A stretch of DNA of 64,000 nt from assembly GCF_900129765.1 (NCBI RefSeq), contig NZ_FQWU01000001.1, forward strand, positions 1,922,001 through 1,986,000. The letters are read 5' to 3'. Every line of letters begins with the position of its first letter. The first letter of the stretch is position 1. Positions 47,590-55,959 of this stretch are shown here, piece after piece. The stretch is from Massilia sp. CF038. GTDB taxonomy: Bacteria; Pseudomonadota; Gammaproteobacteria; Burkholderiales; Burkholderiaceae_D. The notes beneath the pieces were generated by a model that saw only the letters and a list, made by a program, of their open reading frames with translations, did no database searches and was not told the origin of the DNA. Position numbers and translations under genes: made by a program.

Positions 47590-49683
47590 TTACTTGACGA
47601 TCACCACGTGGGTGGCGACCGAAATATCGTGGCCTCGCAACATTGGAATGGCTTTGACGACACCGTTCTGGGTGTACACCGCCTTGTTTGCCACCGTGCT
47701 CAGGGTGATCGACCCGTCGGCGGAGGTCAGGGAGTTGCGCGGTGTCAGCGCCGGCGGGAACGACACTGCCAAATTCTTGTTCCATATCACCGGCACAACG
47801 CCACCTTGCGGAAGCTTTCCTTCGCCATCAACACGCTCTCCGCCATTGCTGGTGCGCCAGGCCGCACTGTAATTTTTGCCGGCATTGAGATACGTCGCCG
47901 CACTTGGCGAATCGCCGTTGATATTCCATTTCACCGCCACCGCGCGCCATGTGTTGTAGCTTCGGTCCGGAATCAGGCTGGGATCCAGAATGTAGCGGAA
48001 CTCTTCAACCGTTGCTCCAGTGTATTCAACCAATCCCCATGTCGTACCCACCACGGTTTTGCCGTCGGGCGAAATGCCGAACGCTTCGTTGAATATTCCC
48101 CCTGCACCAACTGGCAAAGCCCGCACACCGCTCTTCGATGACCAGCGAAACGCAATTTGTTGCGTATTCGGTGCCCCGGAATAATAGCTATGGCCGACAA
48201 TCACAATTTCCGGATCGTTTGCATAGCTGATGACCTTGCCGGCGACGGCAAAGTAATCGGATTGCGGGTCGCCGTCTTCGCCAATCTGACCGCGGAATGC
48301 CGCCACGATTTTGCTCGTGTTGGCTGGCGCTGTCGCGTTCATGGTAACGCTCGCGCCGGGGGCGAGATCCTGATATGCGCTGCCGTTAGGCAGAGGGGTG
48401 CGATTGCCGTTTGCATCCTCGGCGTAGATCGCGACAGTGCCCTTCATCGCCTGTGTACCTGCATTTTTGATCGTCCAGCTATTCGCCGTCGCTCCAGGCG
48501 CGATGTCGATTTTTCCTCTGAAAAAGTGATTGATCATCCCGGTCGAAAAAGCCGAAGCGCGCGGCATCAACACTTTGTAACCGGCTTTCCAAACCTCTGA
48601 ATTTTCGATGAAAAATGTTGTTACGATTGGAAATTCGGTAAGCAAGGAGCGTGCGGCCAGGGGCAGTTCTTCCGATTGCAGGCCTGAGTAGCCATCCCAT
48701 ACCGTACCAGCGACGTAAATGGTGTTTCTATCACGCCATACGCCATCCGGGTAAACAACGGGTTTTCCGACAAACATTTCCTTCAAGTAGCGGTTAGCGC
48801 CACTCGGAAGTGGAAATCCAGAAGCCGGTTTAATGTTGTCATACCCTGCGTATTGGGTGCCGAACGACGTAAAATTATTGGACGTAAATTCGGCCATGCC
48901 AACGTACATAGGCACGGTTCCTGGTGATTGCCAGAAATGTCGCGCTGTCGGAAGCACGACCGGCTTCGGATAAGCATAGTCGCGCAGGGCTAGCTCAACA
49001 TCTGCTGAATGGTCGAGCGTGTACAGCTCGTACGATGCCCAGTCAGGGTAAGTGTTTAAAAAGGGCACTGGATGCAGGTGCTGATCATTGCGGGTATGCG
49101 CAGGTTGTCCCATGTCTTGTACATGGTGCACGACGTGGCCGATATTCTGGAAAACCAAATACATCGCCTTGTCGCGTTCAACTTTGCTGGCCGCAGTCAA
49201 GGACCGCAGCAGCGCCTGCTGCCCCTTCCTGTACGAAAATTCCTGAGGACATGGCAGACCGCAATTCAGTGTGCCGCCATGGGCGTCAGCCTGCAGGCCA
49301 CGATCTTCGAGAATGAAATCGGGCGACGCATTACCCAGCTTTACACCAAGGATCGTAAGTGGTCTGCCCTGCAGATTATTTGCCTGCGGGTCGTAGAAGT
49401 GGTTCAGGGCGCGGGTGTTGTAGATATCATCTTCGTTCGTCGCACCAAATGCGATCACATCCCGGGTGGATTCGGCGGGAGCCAGAGGCGTGCCACGGTT
49501 ATAGGTGGCGCTGGTCCATGGCATGAAGCCGAGGTCGCTCAAAACCGAGGGGTTGGTGGCCAGGACGGAGCGGTCCGCAGCGTGCAAGGTCAACTGCTTG
49601 TGGGTGCCGGTTTCATAGGCTGCAGCTGGGACGGCAAGCGTCAACAGCGCCACTTTCATGGCAAATCGCAAAATTTGGTTCAT
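47590..49683 (-). CDS. Secreted zinc-phospholipase-C-like / S1-P1-like protein, large
   Basis: A 697-residue exported protein (signal about 1-22, ending AAAYE). The text AYETGTHKQLTLHAADRS at the mature start (first His) and VFQNIGHVVHHVQDMGQPAHTRND (His-x3-His-His...Pro-x-His) match the metal-binding helices of the zinc phospholipase C/S1-P1 nuclease fold. The C-terminal half (from about 400) is beta-rich, with Ig-like or propeller-like texts (NSWTIKNAGTQAMKGTVAIYAED, FGISPDGKTVVGTTWG). The substrate, lipid or nucleic acid, is unresolved. Base composition is less GC-rich than the neighbours in its middle, which may hint at transfer. Confidence 0.7.
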   Translation of the reverse strand: MNQILRFAMKVALLTLAVPAAAYETGTHKQLTLHAADRSVLATNPSVLSDLGFMPWTSATYNRGTPLAPAESTRDVIAFGATNEDDIYNTRALNHFYDPQANNLQGRPLTILGVKLGNASPDFILEDRGLQADAHGGTLNCGLPCPQEFSYRKGQQALLRSLTAASKVERDKAMYLVFQNIGHVVHHVQDMGQPAHTRNDQHLHPVPFLNTYPDWASYELYTLDHSADVELALRDYAYPKPVVLPTARHFWQSPGTVPMYVGMAEFTSNNFTSFGTQYAGYDNIKPASGFPLPSGANRYLKEMFVGKPVVYPDGVWRDRNTIYVAGTVWDGYSGLQSEELPLAARSLLTEFPIVTTFFIENSEVWKAGYKVLMPRASAFSTGMINHFFRGKIDIAPGATANSWTIKNAGTQAMKGTVAIYAEDANGNRTPLPNGSAYQDLAPGASVTMNATAPANTSKIVAAFRGQIGEDGDPQSDYFAVAGKVISYANDPEIVIVGHSYYSGAPNTQQIAFRWSSKSGVRALPVGAGGIFNEAFGISPDGKTVVGTTWGLVEYTGATVEEFRYILDPSLIPDRSYNTWRAVAVKWNINGDSPSAATYLNAGKNYSAAWRTSNGGERVDGEGKLPQGGVVPVIWNKNLAVSFPPALTPRNSLTSADGSITLSTVANKAVYTQNGVVKAIPMLRGHDISVATHVVIVK

Positions 49684-49756
49684 ACGTGTCTCTGGTTCAG
49701 ATCGAAACCTCGCCGCGATGCGACGAGTCTAAAATGGCTGCAATGCCGCTGTGCTG

Positions 49757-50704
49757 TCAGAATTCGTGAACCATCCACTGTTCGTCGACATACAGGAACG
49801 TCACCGGCCGCACGGTGATCTTGCTCTTGTAATTCATCCTCACCGACGCCAGCGCATAGCGTGGACGAAGTTCGAAGATCGCAAAGTCGGAAAGGGTGCC
49901 GGAGATGGTTCGGGCGGTTTCCCCCATTTCCCCGAAGGCGCGCGCATATTTCTCGTTTGAACCTGACGAGATATATCGCAGTGCGGTGGCCTTGTCGCCC
50001 GCATCGAGCGCCGTTAGCATGGCGTTCCAGGTGGCGGCGACGGTCGCGCCTTGATCCACACGGAAAACCCCGCCTGCATCGGCCACCAGCACCGCCTTCA
50101 AACGGTTGTTCACACTCACGCGCAGGTCGGTGCGGCCATCGCCGTTCGTGTCTTTCAGCTCCGCGCTGGTCCCCTCGGCACCGAGGTTGATGCCGATGGT
50201 GGCAACGCTGAGCTGTTGTATCAGGCGCAGGGCGCCCGTATCCGCGGCCATCGCCACCACGAAACTGGAAGCACTGCTGTTTTCCGCCTTGATCAGAAGG
50301 GCACCGGCGCCTGTGCCCAGTACGTCCCCATACACCACGCGGTGCGTGCCGGCTTGCCAGATGCCGCTGCCGGTGATATCCGCTCCCGGTTTGCTGACCA
50401 GGGTGAAGGTACCGCCAGCGCCCGAAAGTAAAACAAAGGTCGGACTTGGCGGCGTAATGGGCAAGGGTACTTGGGTGTCGTCGAGATTGAGCATCACGAT
50501 CGCAGGGCGCGCCCTGACCAGAATATCGGCAATACCATCTTGATTGACGTCGCCGGACAGGACCTCATACCTGGTTCTGCTTACCGCATTGGCAAAGCTT
50601 GCCGCTTGTGCTGTTATGCCGATCTGACAGGCCAGCAAGGTGATACCCAGAAGGACGCCGGGGCGCCGTGCACCGGCCGCAAGGCGTTTGACCACTTTCT
50701 TCAT
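49757..50704 (-). CDS. Secreted FG-GAP/VCBS-like protein
   Basis: A 315-residue exported protein. A basic N-terminus and hydrophobic segment (GVLLGITLLACQIGITAQA) form the signal. SGDVNQDGIADILVRA and LKDTNGDGRTDLRVS are calcium-binding FG-GAP/VCBS repeats of a beta-propeller. A different C-terminal domain follows (WNAMLTALDAGDKATALRYI onward), ending TFLYVDEQWMVHEF. ATG 50704 begins the signal peptide; the ribosome site is weak. It lies upstream of the phospholipase-like gene on the same strand, 73 bases away. Function unknown. Confidence 0.75.
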   Translation of the reverse strand: MKKVVKRLAAGARRPGVLLGITLLACQIGITAQAASFANAVSRTRYEVLSGDVNQDGIADILVRARPAIVMLNLDDTQVPLPITPPSPTFVLLSGAGGTFTLVSKPGADITGSGIWQAGTHRVVYGDVLGTGAGALLIKAENSSASSFVVAMAADTGALRLIQQLSVATIGINLGAEGTSAELKDTNGDGRTDLRVSVNNRLKAVLVADAGGVFRVDQGATVAATWNAMLTALDAGDKATALRYISSGSNEKYARAFGEMGETARTISGTLSDFAIFELRPRYALASVRMNYKSKITVRPVTFLYVDEQWMVHEF

Positions 50705-51005
50705 GTTTGCTTTCGTTTCAATGCCGTCTGGCGGCAAGTGCTGCCGTAAAAAATGGTGCTTGCCGAGTGCGGAAATTGCCAATCGTGAATTGTTTTATGG
50801 CAATGATTCTAGCTATCATTTTGGCAAGTTGCAAGTTTATTTCTTTGATCACATAACTTGTATTATTGCCTGCCAGCTGTCTGCAACTGCTTGGGACACG
50901 GGGCCGGATGTCGGGCCTCGCGCCAGTCATCGGCCTTGACGGGGGAACAGGAATGCGTCGCGACCACGGGCAGCGACGTGGACCACAGGGAGGGTGATTG
51001 GGGAT
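50705..51005. other. Intergenic stretch upstream of the FG-GAP protein gene
   Basis: No gene recognised. An AT-rich core (about 50790-50870) probably holds the leftward promoter of the 49757 gene. The right side grades into the duplicated GGDEF tail at 51006-51084. Confidence 0.5.
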
Positions 51006-51084
51006 GCTTCAGGCGCCGGGCGTCACGCAGATCCGGTTGCGTCCGCCCTGCTTGGCCTGGTACAGCATGGCGTCGGGGCGCAGG
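51006..51084 (-). pseudogene. Remnant of a GGDEF gene 3' end (79-bp duplicate)
   Basis: The 79 bases match 52161-52239, the 3' end of the intact GGDEF gene, with 5 mismatches and no gaps. On the minus strand they encode DAMLYQAKQGGRNRI and a stop, against DAMLYEAKQGGRNRI in the intact gene. No upstream GGDEF body is attached. The remnant ends 8 bases from the stop of the endonuclease-like gene. Confidence 0.8.
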
Positions 51085-51092
51085 GGCGCGCG

Positions 51093-51944
51093 TCAGCTGG
51101 CGTTACCGAGCTCGATCAGCACTGGTTGATGATCCGAGCCCGTGTGCAGCGGGAGCACGCGCATGCTGTGAATGTGACTTTGCAATTGCGGCGTAGCAAA
51201 AATATAGTCGTAGGTGAATGGCACGGTATCAACGGCATGCACGCACACCGTGGCCGGTGTCGGCTGCCCGGGATAGCGCAAATTCCACGCGTCGCAATAA
51301 GGCGGCACCGCGTCGCCAAAAGGCGCGGTCAGGCGCCGGTATTCCGGTTCGTGCGGCTGAAAATTGCAGTCGCCGGCGAGCAGGGCCAGCCTGGCCGCAG
51401 CAGGCGCACTGAAAGGACCGTCGGACAAGCGCGGCGACTGGGCCGGTGCAGGGCGCAAAGCACTGTCGTGATGCAGCTCACGCAAGCGTTCGACCTGCGC
51501 GCTGCGCTGGCTCGCGGAGAAATATTCTAGATGCGTGGTACTGACCCGCAGCACGCCGATTGGCGTGTCCAGCACCGCTTCGATCACGCCGCGCTGCATG
51601 CTATCAACCTCGGGGTCGGGCGGCCATGGCAGGGTGTGGCGGGCAATCTGCAGCAGGGGAAAGCGCGAGAAGAGCATATTGCCGAATTGCTGTCGCGGGT
51701 GACGATCAGCATGCCTGTCGGTGACGATGCCATCGACGCCGGTAAAGCCAGGGAGCAAATCGCGCAGCTGGGCGAACTGGTCGACGCCCTCCAAGCCGGG
51801 CAAGTCGTGATAGCCGCAGGAAACCTCTTGCAGGCACAGCACGTCGAACTCACTTGCCTCGCGTAACTGCGCCAGCGCGCGCGCGGCATCGCACTGGCCG
51901 TCGAGGCCGCGGCCGCGCTGCATGTTCCATGAAATGATTCGCAT
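51093..51944 (-). CDS. Endonuclease/exonuclease/phosphatase-family protein
   Basis: A 283-residue protein. RIISWNMQRGRG (metal-binding Asn), CLQEVSCGY (catalytic Glu), LLAGDCNFQPHEPEY (GDxN) and HTGSDHQPVLIEL (SDH) are the complete EEP motif set, so it should be a Mg-dependent phosphodiesterase or phosphatase acting on nucleic acid or a phospholipid. No signal peptide. AGGAAG lies just before ATG 51944. The gene sits between an intact GGDEF gene and a second copy of that gene's 3' end, which suggests it arrived with an insertion. Confidence 0.9.
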   Translation of the reverse strand: MRIISWNMQRGRGLDGQCDAARALAQLREASEFDVLCLQEVSCGYHDLPGLEGVDQFAQLRDLLPGFTGVDGIVTDRHADRHPRQQFGNMLFSRFPLLQIARHTLPWPPDPEVDSMQRGVIEAVLDTPIGVLRVSTTHLEYFSASQRSAQVERLRELHHDSALRPAPAQSPRLSDGPFSAPAAARLALLAGDCNFQPHEPEYRRLTAPFGDAVPPYCDAWNLRYPGQPTPATVCVHAVDTVPFTYDYIFATPQLQSHIHSMRVLPLHTGSDHQPVLIELGNAS

Positions 51945-52163
51945 GCCTTCCTCACGAAAAAACGTCAGGTTGTTAGCATACGGCGCCTGTTTGGGCCGTG
52001 CATGCGCGCCATCTAAGTGCGCGCGGCGTGTGCGCTTGCCAACTGTGCTAGGCAAGCGTGGCGAACGCCGATGCAAGTTTGCCCAACCGTAGCACGTGAG
52101 CGATTGCCCCTAGGTGTGGAGAAGGTCGTCACCGGCACTGCGCTGGTGGTGGAACAATCCGCT

Positions 52164-53477
52164 TCAGGCGCCGGGCGCCGCGCAGATCCGGTTGCGCCCG
52201 CCCTGCTTGGCCTCGTACAGCATGGCGTCGGCGCGCAGGAACAATTCGTTCTCGCTCTTGTGCTCAGGATAGGCGGCCACGCCGCCGCTGAAGGAAAAGT
52301 GGCGCAGTTCGCCGTTGCCAATGTCGAAGGCAATGGCGCCAAAGGCGGTGCGCATGGCATCGAGCCGCTGGCGCCCTTGTTCCAGCGTGCAGTCCCAGAA
52401 CACCAGGACAAACTCCTCGCCGCCAAAGCGGCTGAGCAAATCGCGTTCGCCCACATGGGGCGACAGGCAAAGCGACAGGCGTTTGATGACGATGTCCCCG
52501 AAGTAGTGACCCCAGGTGTCGTTGATGGTCTTGAATTTGTCGATATCGATCACGCCAAAGGCCAGAGGGCGGTTTTCCTGGCTCGCCTGACGGATCAGGT
52601 CCTGGGCTTTTTTCTGCAGGCCGATCTTGTTCAGCAGCCCGGTCGCGCGGTCTTTGCCGATCAGGTCTTTATTGACGCGGATCTTGTCGGCCCGATTGAT
52701 CAGCTGCTCGCCCAGCACGTGAGGATCGGTCATGGGCAAGATGGCATCGAAGCCGCTGGCCAGGGCGCGCCGCGTGAGCGCCGTGTCCGGCGCGTGCTGG
52801 AGCAGGGCGATCTCGCGCACAGGATCGGCTTCAATGTTCTTTTTGAGGACACGCACAACCGCTTCGGTGCGCTCGTATTCAAGGTCGGTGATGACCACGA
52901 TATCGGGCTGCAATTCCTTCACGCGCACGTGCAAGGTCTGGGGATCGGCGTGATAGATCAGTTCGACGCGTCGCGCCAGCAAGGCCGCCGCATCCAGACC
53001 GACGGGCTCGCCAAGATAGATCAGGCGCACCAGATCGCCGCGCCGTTTCTGCACGAACAGGGTGAACAGTTTGTCGACCAGCACGTCGTTGGCAATCGGC
53101 TTTTCGGCATAGGCCAGGCAATTGCTGTCGACCAGGCGCTGTTGCAAGAGGAAGCGGCCACCCTGGCGCACGGATTGTAAATAGACATAGCTGTGGGTGG
53201 CGGGCAAGCGCGCCAGCAATTCGCTCAGCATCAAGGTCTTGCGGCTATCCTGCATATCGGACTGCATGTTATGCAGTGCGTCAAGATCGATCACGAACAG
53301 GGAATTGCCCTGGTCGTTTTGCACCGCATTGGCAAAGGCGTGGATCTCGTTGAAAAAGACGATGTCGAAATCGTACTTATGTGCGCACAGGAGCAGCTCG
53401 GCCTCGTTGTCCTTGACGAAAAACGTCTGGGACAACATCAGCACATGATTTTTGTACAGTGGCGCGTCGCTGGTCAT
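52164..53477 (-). CDS. Diguanylate cyclase with receiver-like N-terminus
   Basis: A 437-residue cytoplasmic protein. Residues 1-125 and 145-270 look like two degenerate receiver-type folds (SLFVIDLDALHN; DIVVITDLEYERTE). They lack a clean Asp-Asp and Lys set. The GGDEF domain (about 275-437) has DRATGLLNKIGLQ, GVIDIDKFKTINDTWGH and the active signature SRFGGEEFVLVF. It should synthesise c-di-GMP. GAGGA lies 6 bases before the ATG. Its last 79 bases are duplicated at 51006-51084. Convergent or adjacent partners do not suggest a specific pathway. Confidence 0.9.
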   Translation of the reverse strand: MTSDAPLYKNHVLMLSQTFFVKDNEAELLLCAHKYDFDIVFFNEIHAFANAVQNDQGNSLFVIDLDALHNMQSDMQDSRKTLMLSELLARLPATHSYVYLQSVRQGGRFLLQQRLVDSNCLAYAEKPIANDVLVDKLFTLFVQKRRGDLVRLIYLGEPVGLDAAALLARRVELIYHADPQTLHVRVKELQPDIVVITDLEYERTEAVVRVLKKNIEADPVREIALLQHAPDTALTRRALASGFDAILPMTDPHVLGEQLINRADKIRVNKDLIGKDRATGLLNKIGLQKKAQDLIRQASQENRPLAFGVIDIDKFKTINDTWGHYFGDIVIKRLSLCLSPHVGERDLLSRFGGEEFVLVFWDCTLEQGRQRLDAMRTAFGAIAFDIGNGELRHFSFSGGVAAYPEHKSENELFLRADAMLYEAKQGGRNRICAAPGA

Positions 53478-53573
53478 GTCTCCTCGGCTTTCGTGGCGCT
53501 GGCTGATTGCTGCGTTCCCTAACGATACACGTTATTGCAAAACGCGGGTGCACTTCGGTGCGGCCCGATGCTT

Positions 53574-53888
53574 TCAGGTGCCGGCAAGGGGCGAACCGAA
53601 CAGGCCGACAGCCAGCTCGGCCCAAATCAGCAGAAGGCTGAGCGCAAGCAGCCCGCCAAGCAAGTAGCGCTGGCGCCGCTGCCGTACCGAGCGCAGCAGC
53701 GCAACGTAGAGCAGGCCGGTGGCACCCAGCAAGACGGCCGCCACCGCGAAATCGAACAGTGTCCAGTGAATTGCGTCAGTCAGTTGCATGCCGATGAGTG
53801 GCAACAGCAAGACCGTAAGCGTGCCCAAGGCGACCAGGGCGATGCTGCTTCCAAGCGAGAGCGGCGCTTGTGATGGTTTGTTGTTCAT
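53574..53888 (-). CDS. Small three-helix membrane protein
   Basis: A 104-residue inner-membrane protein with three predicted helices (SSIALVALGTLTVLLLPLIG, FDFAVAAVLLGATGLLYVALL, YLLGGLLALSLLLIWAELAVGLFG). No family recognised; Arg-rich loop RSVRQRRQRY between helices 2 and 3 indicates a cytoplasmic side. AAGGAGAATGTA precedes the ATG. It is divergent from the Cys-rich protein gene. Confidence 0.8.
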   Translation of the reverse strand: MNNKPSQAPLSLGSSIALVALGTLTVLLLPLIGMQLTDAIHWTLFDFAVAAVLLGATGLLYVALLRSVRQRRQRYLLGGLLALSLLLIWAELAVGLFGSPLAGT

Positions 53889-54228
53889 TACATTCTCCTT
53901 CTTGATGAATAAGTCGCCAGCGTAACGAGGTCGTGTGAAGGCAAGATGCGTTTGGCGTGAAGTGCGGTATGTACATCTTTATAAGATCTTGATTCGATGG
54001 CGTTAACAATAAGTTACGCTTCCGGTTCGGCGTCCGTTCTGAGCAACACAGGCCTTCCCTATGAGCAAGCCCCAGATTCGCCATTTACCAACAGTTGACG
54101 TGAATCAATTCTTTGCCATCATGTCGTTCTGGATTTACAATCACTAGCTATAACTTGGGAATTAGCAACAATCCTGAGGAAAAGACTAACATCTGCCGGT
54201 TCGGCGCTATATTCGACACAGGAAGCCA
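53889..54228. other. Divergent intergenic region upstream of the Cys-rich repeat protein
   Basis: A 340-base stretch with no credible gene. It is AT-rich around 53960-54020 and 54140-54200 and should contain promoters in both directions. The only recognised site is the FNR-like motif at 54095-54108. Confidence 0.5.
54095..54108 (+). promoter_or_regulatory. FNR-like site upstream of the Cys-rich protein gene
   Basis: TTGACgtgaATCAA is one mismatch from the FNR/Dnr consensus and shares the spacer with the nirK box at 24440. It lies about 120 bases before the ATG at 54229. Confidence 0.45.
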
Positions 54229-55869
54229 ATGAAAATGCCTCAGAAATTTTTCGGACGTGTGACGCGCGTCGCCGCGCTGCTGATGATGGGACTGGTCAGC
54301 ACCAGCCTGGTACATGCCCAAGTGCAACAGGGAAGTGCTGCTGCAGCGTCGGCATCGGCCGTCACGGGGCGTACGGCAACTGTGGTCAATGTCGCCCAGA
54401 GTGGCAAAAGCGTGGGCGTTTTGCGCAAAGTAAATGGCGTCAACTGGATCGAATTTGACACCTCCGGCGTGGCCGTCTTCAAATACGATGAAGTCAAACG
54501 AGATGATTCCTCGGTCCACCTGATCGACAATTCGCGCGGCATTACGCTGCAGGTCGATGTGCGTGCGCGCAAGGTAACGTCGATTGATTCGGTCACCCGT
54601 CGCCGCGAAATCATGTACGACGTCCAGTCCGCATCCGCCACCCCGGTGCCGGTCGAAGCAATTGCGGCGTCCAAGGAATTCCGTCCCGTTGGCCCCTTGA
54701 CCACGCGTGATCGCGCCACCGGTGTATCGAGCACCGTGGTGGTCGAAGAGAAGCCGAAATTCTGCTGGACCGACGCCTTGATGCGTCCAGCAGGCACGAT
54801 TCCAGGCCGCGTGGCCGATTGCCCGGCTGGCTATTCGCTCAGCGGCGGCAGCTGCAAGCGCACCGCAGACAGCATTGCCGCGCCTTCGCGCGCAGCGGAT
54901 TGCCCTGCCGGCTACACGAACAGTGGCAACGCCTGCGAGCGTGCAGCGGCGACCAAGCCAAACAGCAACAGTCGTCCTGCAGATTGCCCTGATGGCTATA
55001 CCAATACCGCTGGCGAATGCTTCCGTCTGTCGGCACCAAAACCGCTCGACGCGAGCAGCATGACCTGCAAAGGCGGCGAAACCAAAATCGACAGCCGTTG
55101 CTTCCGCAGCTGCGAAGCCGGCTTCACCAGCAGTGGCGCCAACTGCGTGCGCGCAGCGAGCAGCCTGGGCGCCGACAATATGACGTGCAAGGCCGGTTAC
55201 CAGAAAAATGCCAAGGGCCGCTGCATTGCAGAATGCGCAGCTGGTTATACCAACACGGGCGAAGCTTGCACCCGCGCTGCCGATGCGCTCAGCGTCGATG
55301 CCATGTTGTGCAAAGCCGGCGAAACCCGTAACGGTGGCCGTTGCTTCCCAGCCACCGGCAGCTGCGCCAAGGGCGAAGTTCTGCAAGGCGGCCTGTGCTA
55401 CACCGCCTGCGCGGCAGGGTACGAAGGCGTGGGCACCGCTTGCATCGCAGCAGCGCCAAAAACCTGGGCCCAGTGTGGCATGGGCGCCGCCAAGGATCTG
55501 CCGGCCTGCGCTGCCATGGCCTTCGATCCGGTCGGCGCTGTCAAACAACTGGCGCTGGTGGTGGGCTTGACGGGCGGCTCCGGCATTCCGCAAGCGGCCC
55601 GTCTGGCTGCCATGCAAAAAAAATACAAGGAACTCAACGACGCCTACGCCAAGGCCAAAGAGCAGCCGGCACTGAAAAAAGCCCGTGCCGACTGGGAGCA
55701 AGCCAACAGCGGCAAGGACACCCTGCTGGCCGTCGACAAAATGAGCAGCGCGACCACGGAAGAAGATATGGTGCGCCACGCAGCGCAAATGATCGCCATC
55801 GTTGACCTGGTTGGTCCGATTGACCAGGGATCGTATCCGAAGTGCGCGGCCTTGTTTCCGGTGAAATAA
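54229..55869 (+). CDS. Exported Cys-rich repeat protein
   Basis: A 546-residue secreted protein with a signal peptide (about 1-30, ending LVHA). An N-terminal beta domain (VLRKVNGVNWIEFDTSGVAV) precedes a run of about eight short Cys repeats between residues 185 and 410, of the type DCPAGYSLSGGSCKR, DCPAGYTNSGNACER, SCEAGFTSSGANCVR, ECAAGYTNTGEACTR. These look like EGF- or keratin-associated-like knots with C-x3-GY-x4-G-x2-C spacing. A helical C-terminal domain (AARLAAMQKKYKELNDAYAKAKEQ) follows. No family was recognised. AGGAAG lies 5 bases before the ATG, and a strong terminator follows. A surface or periplasmic structural role is likely, no more can be said. Confidence 0.78.
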   Translation: MKMPQKFFGRVTRVAALLMMGLVSTSLVHAQVQQGSAAAASASAVTGRTATVVNVAQSGKSVGVLRKVNGVNWIEFDTSGVAVFKYDEVKRDDSSVHLIDNSRGITLQVDVRARKVTSIDSVTRRREIMYDVQSASATPVPVEAIAASKEFRPVGPLTTRDRATGVSSTVVVEEKPKFCWTDALMRPAGTIPGRVADCPAGYSLSGGSCKRTADSIAAPSRAADCPAGYTNSGNACERAAATKPNSNSRPADCPDGYTNTAGECFRLSAPKPLDASSMTCKGGETKIDSRCFRSCEAGFTSSGANCVRAASSLGADNMTCKAGYQKNAKGRCIAECAAGYTNTGEACTRAADALSVDAMLCKAGETRNGGRCFPATGSCAKGEVLQGGLCYTACAAGYEGVGTACIAAAPKTWAQCGMGAAKDLPACAAMAFDPVGAVKQLALVVGLTGGSGIPQAARLAAMQKKYKELNDAYAKAKEQPALKKARADWEQANSGKDTLLAVDKMSSATTEEDMVRHAAQMIAIVDLVGPIDQGSYPKCAALFPVK

Positions 55870-55912
55870 GCAGGCTTGGCGCGCGCAGCAATTGCGCGCT
55901 GCAGTAAAACGG

Positions 55913-55950
55913 CAGGGGCACAACGGCGACGTTGTGCCCCTGTTTTTTTT
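55913..55950 (+). terminator. Strong intrinsic terminator
   Basis: CAGGGGCACAACG (55913-55925), loop GCGA, CGTTGTGCCCCTG (55930-55942) and eight T (55943-55950). It terminates the Cys-rich protein gene before the convergent Pro/Ala-rich gene. Confidence 0.95.
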
Positions 55951-55959
55951 GCCCGCGCC

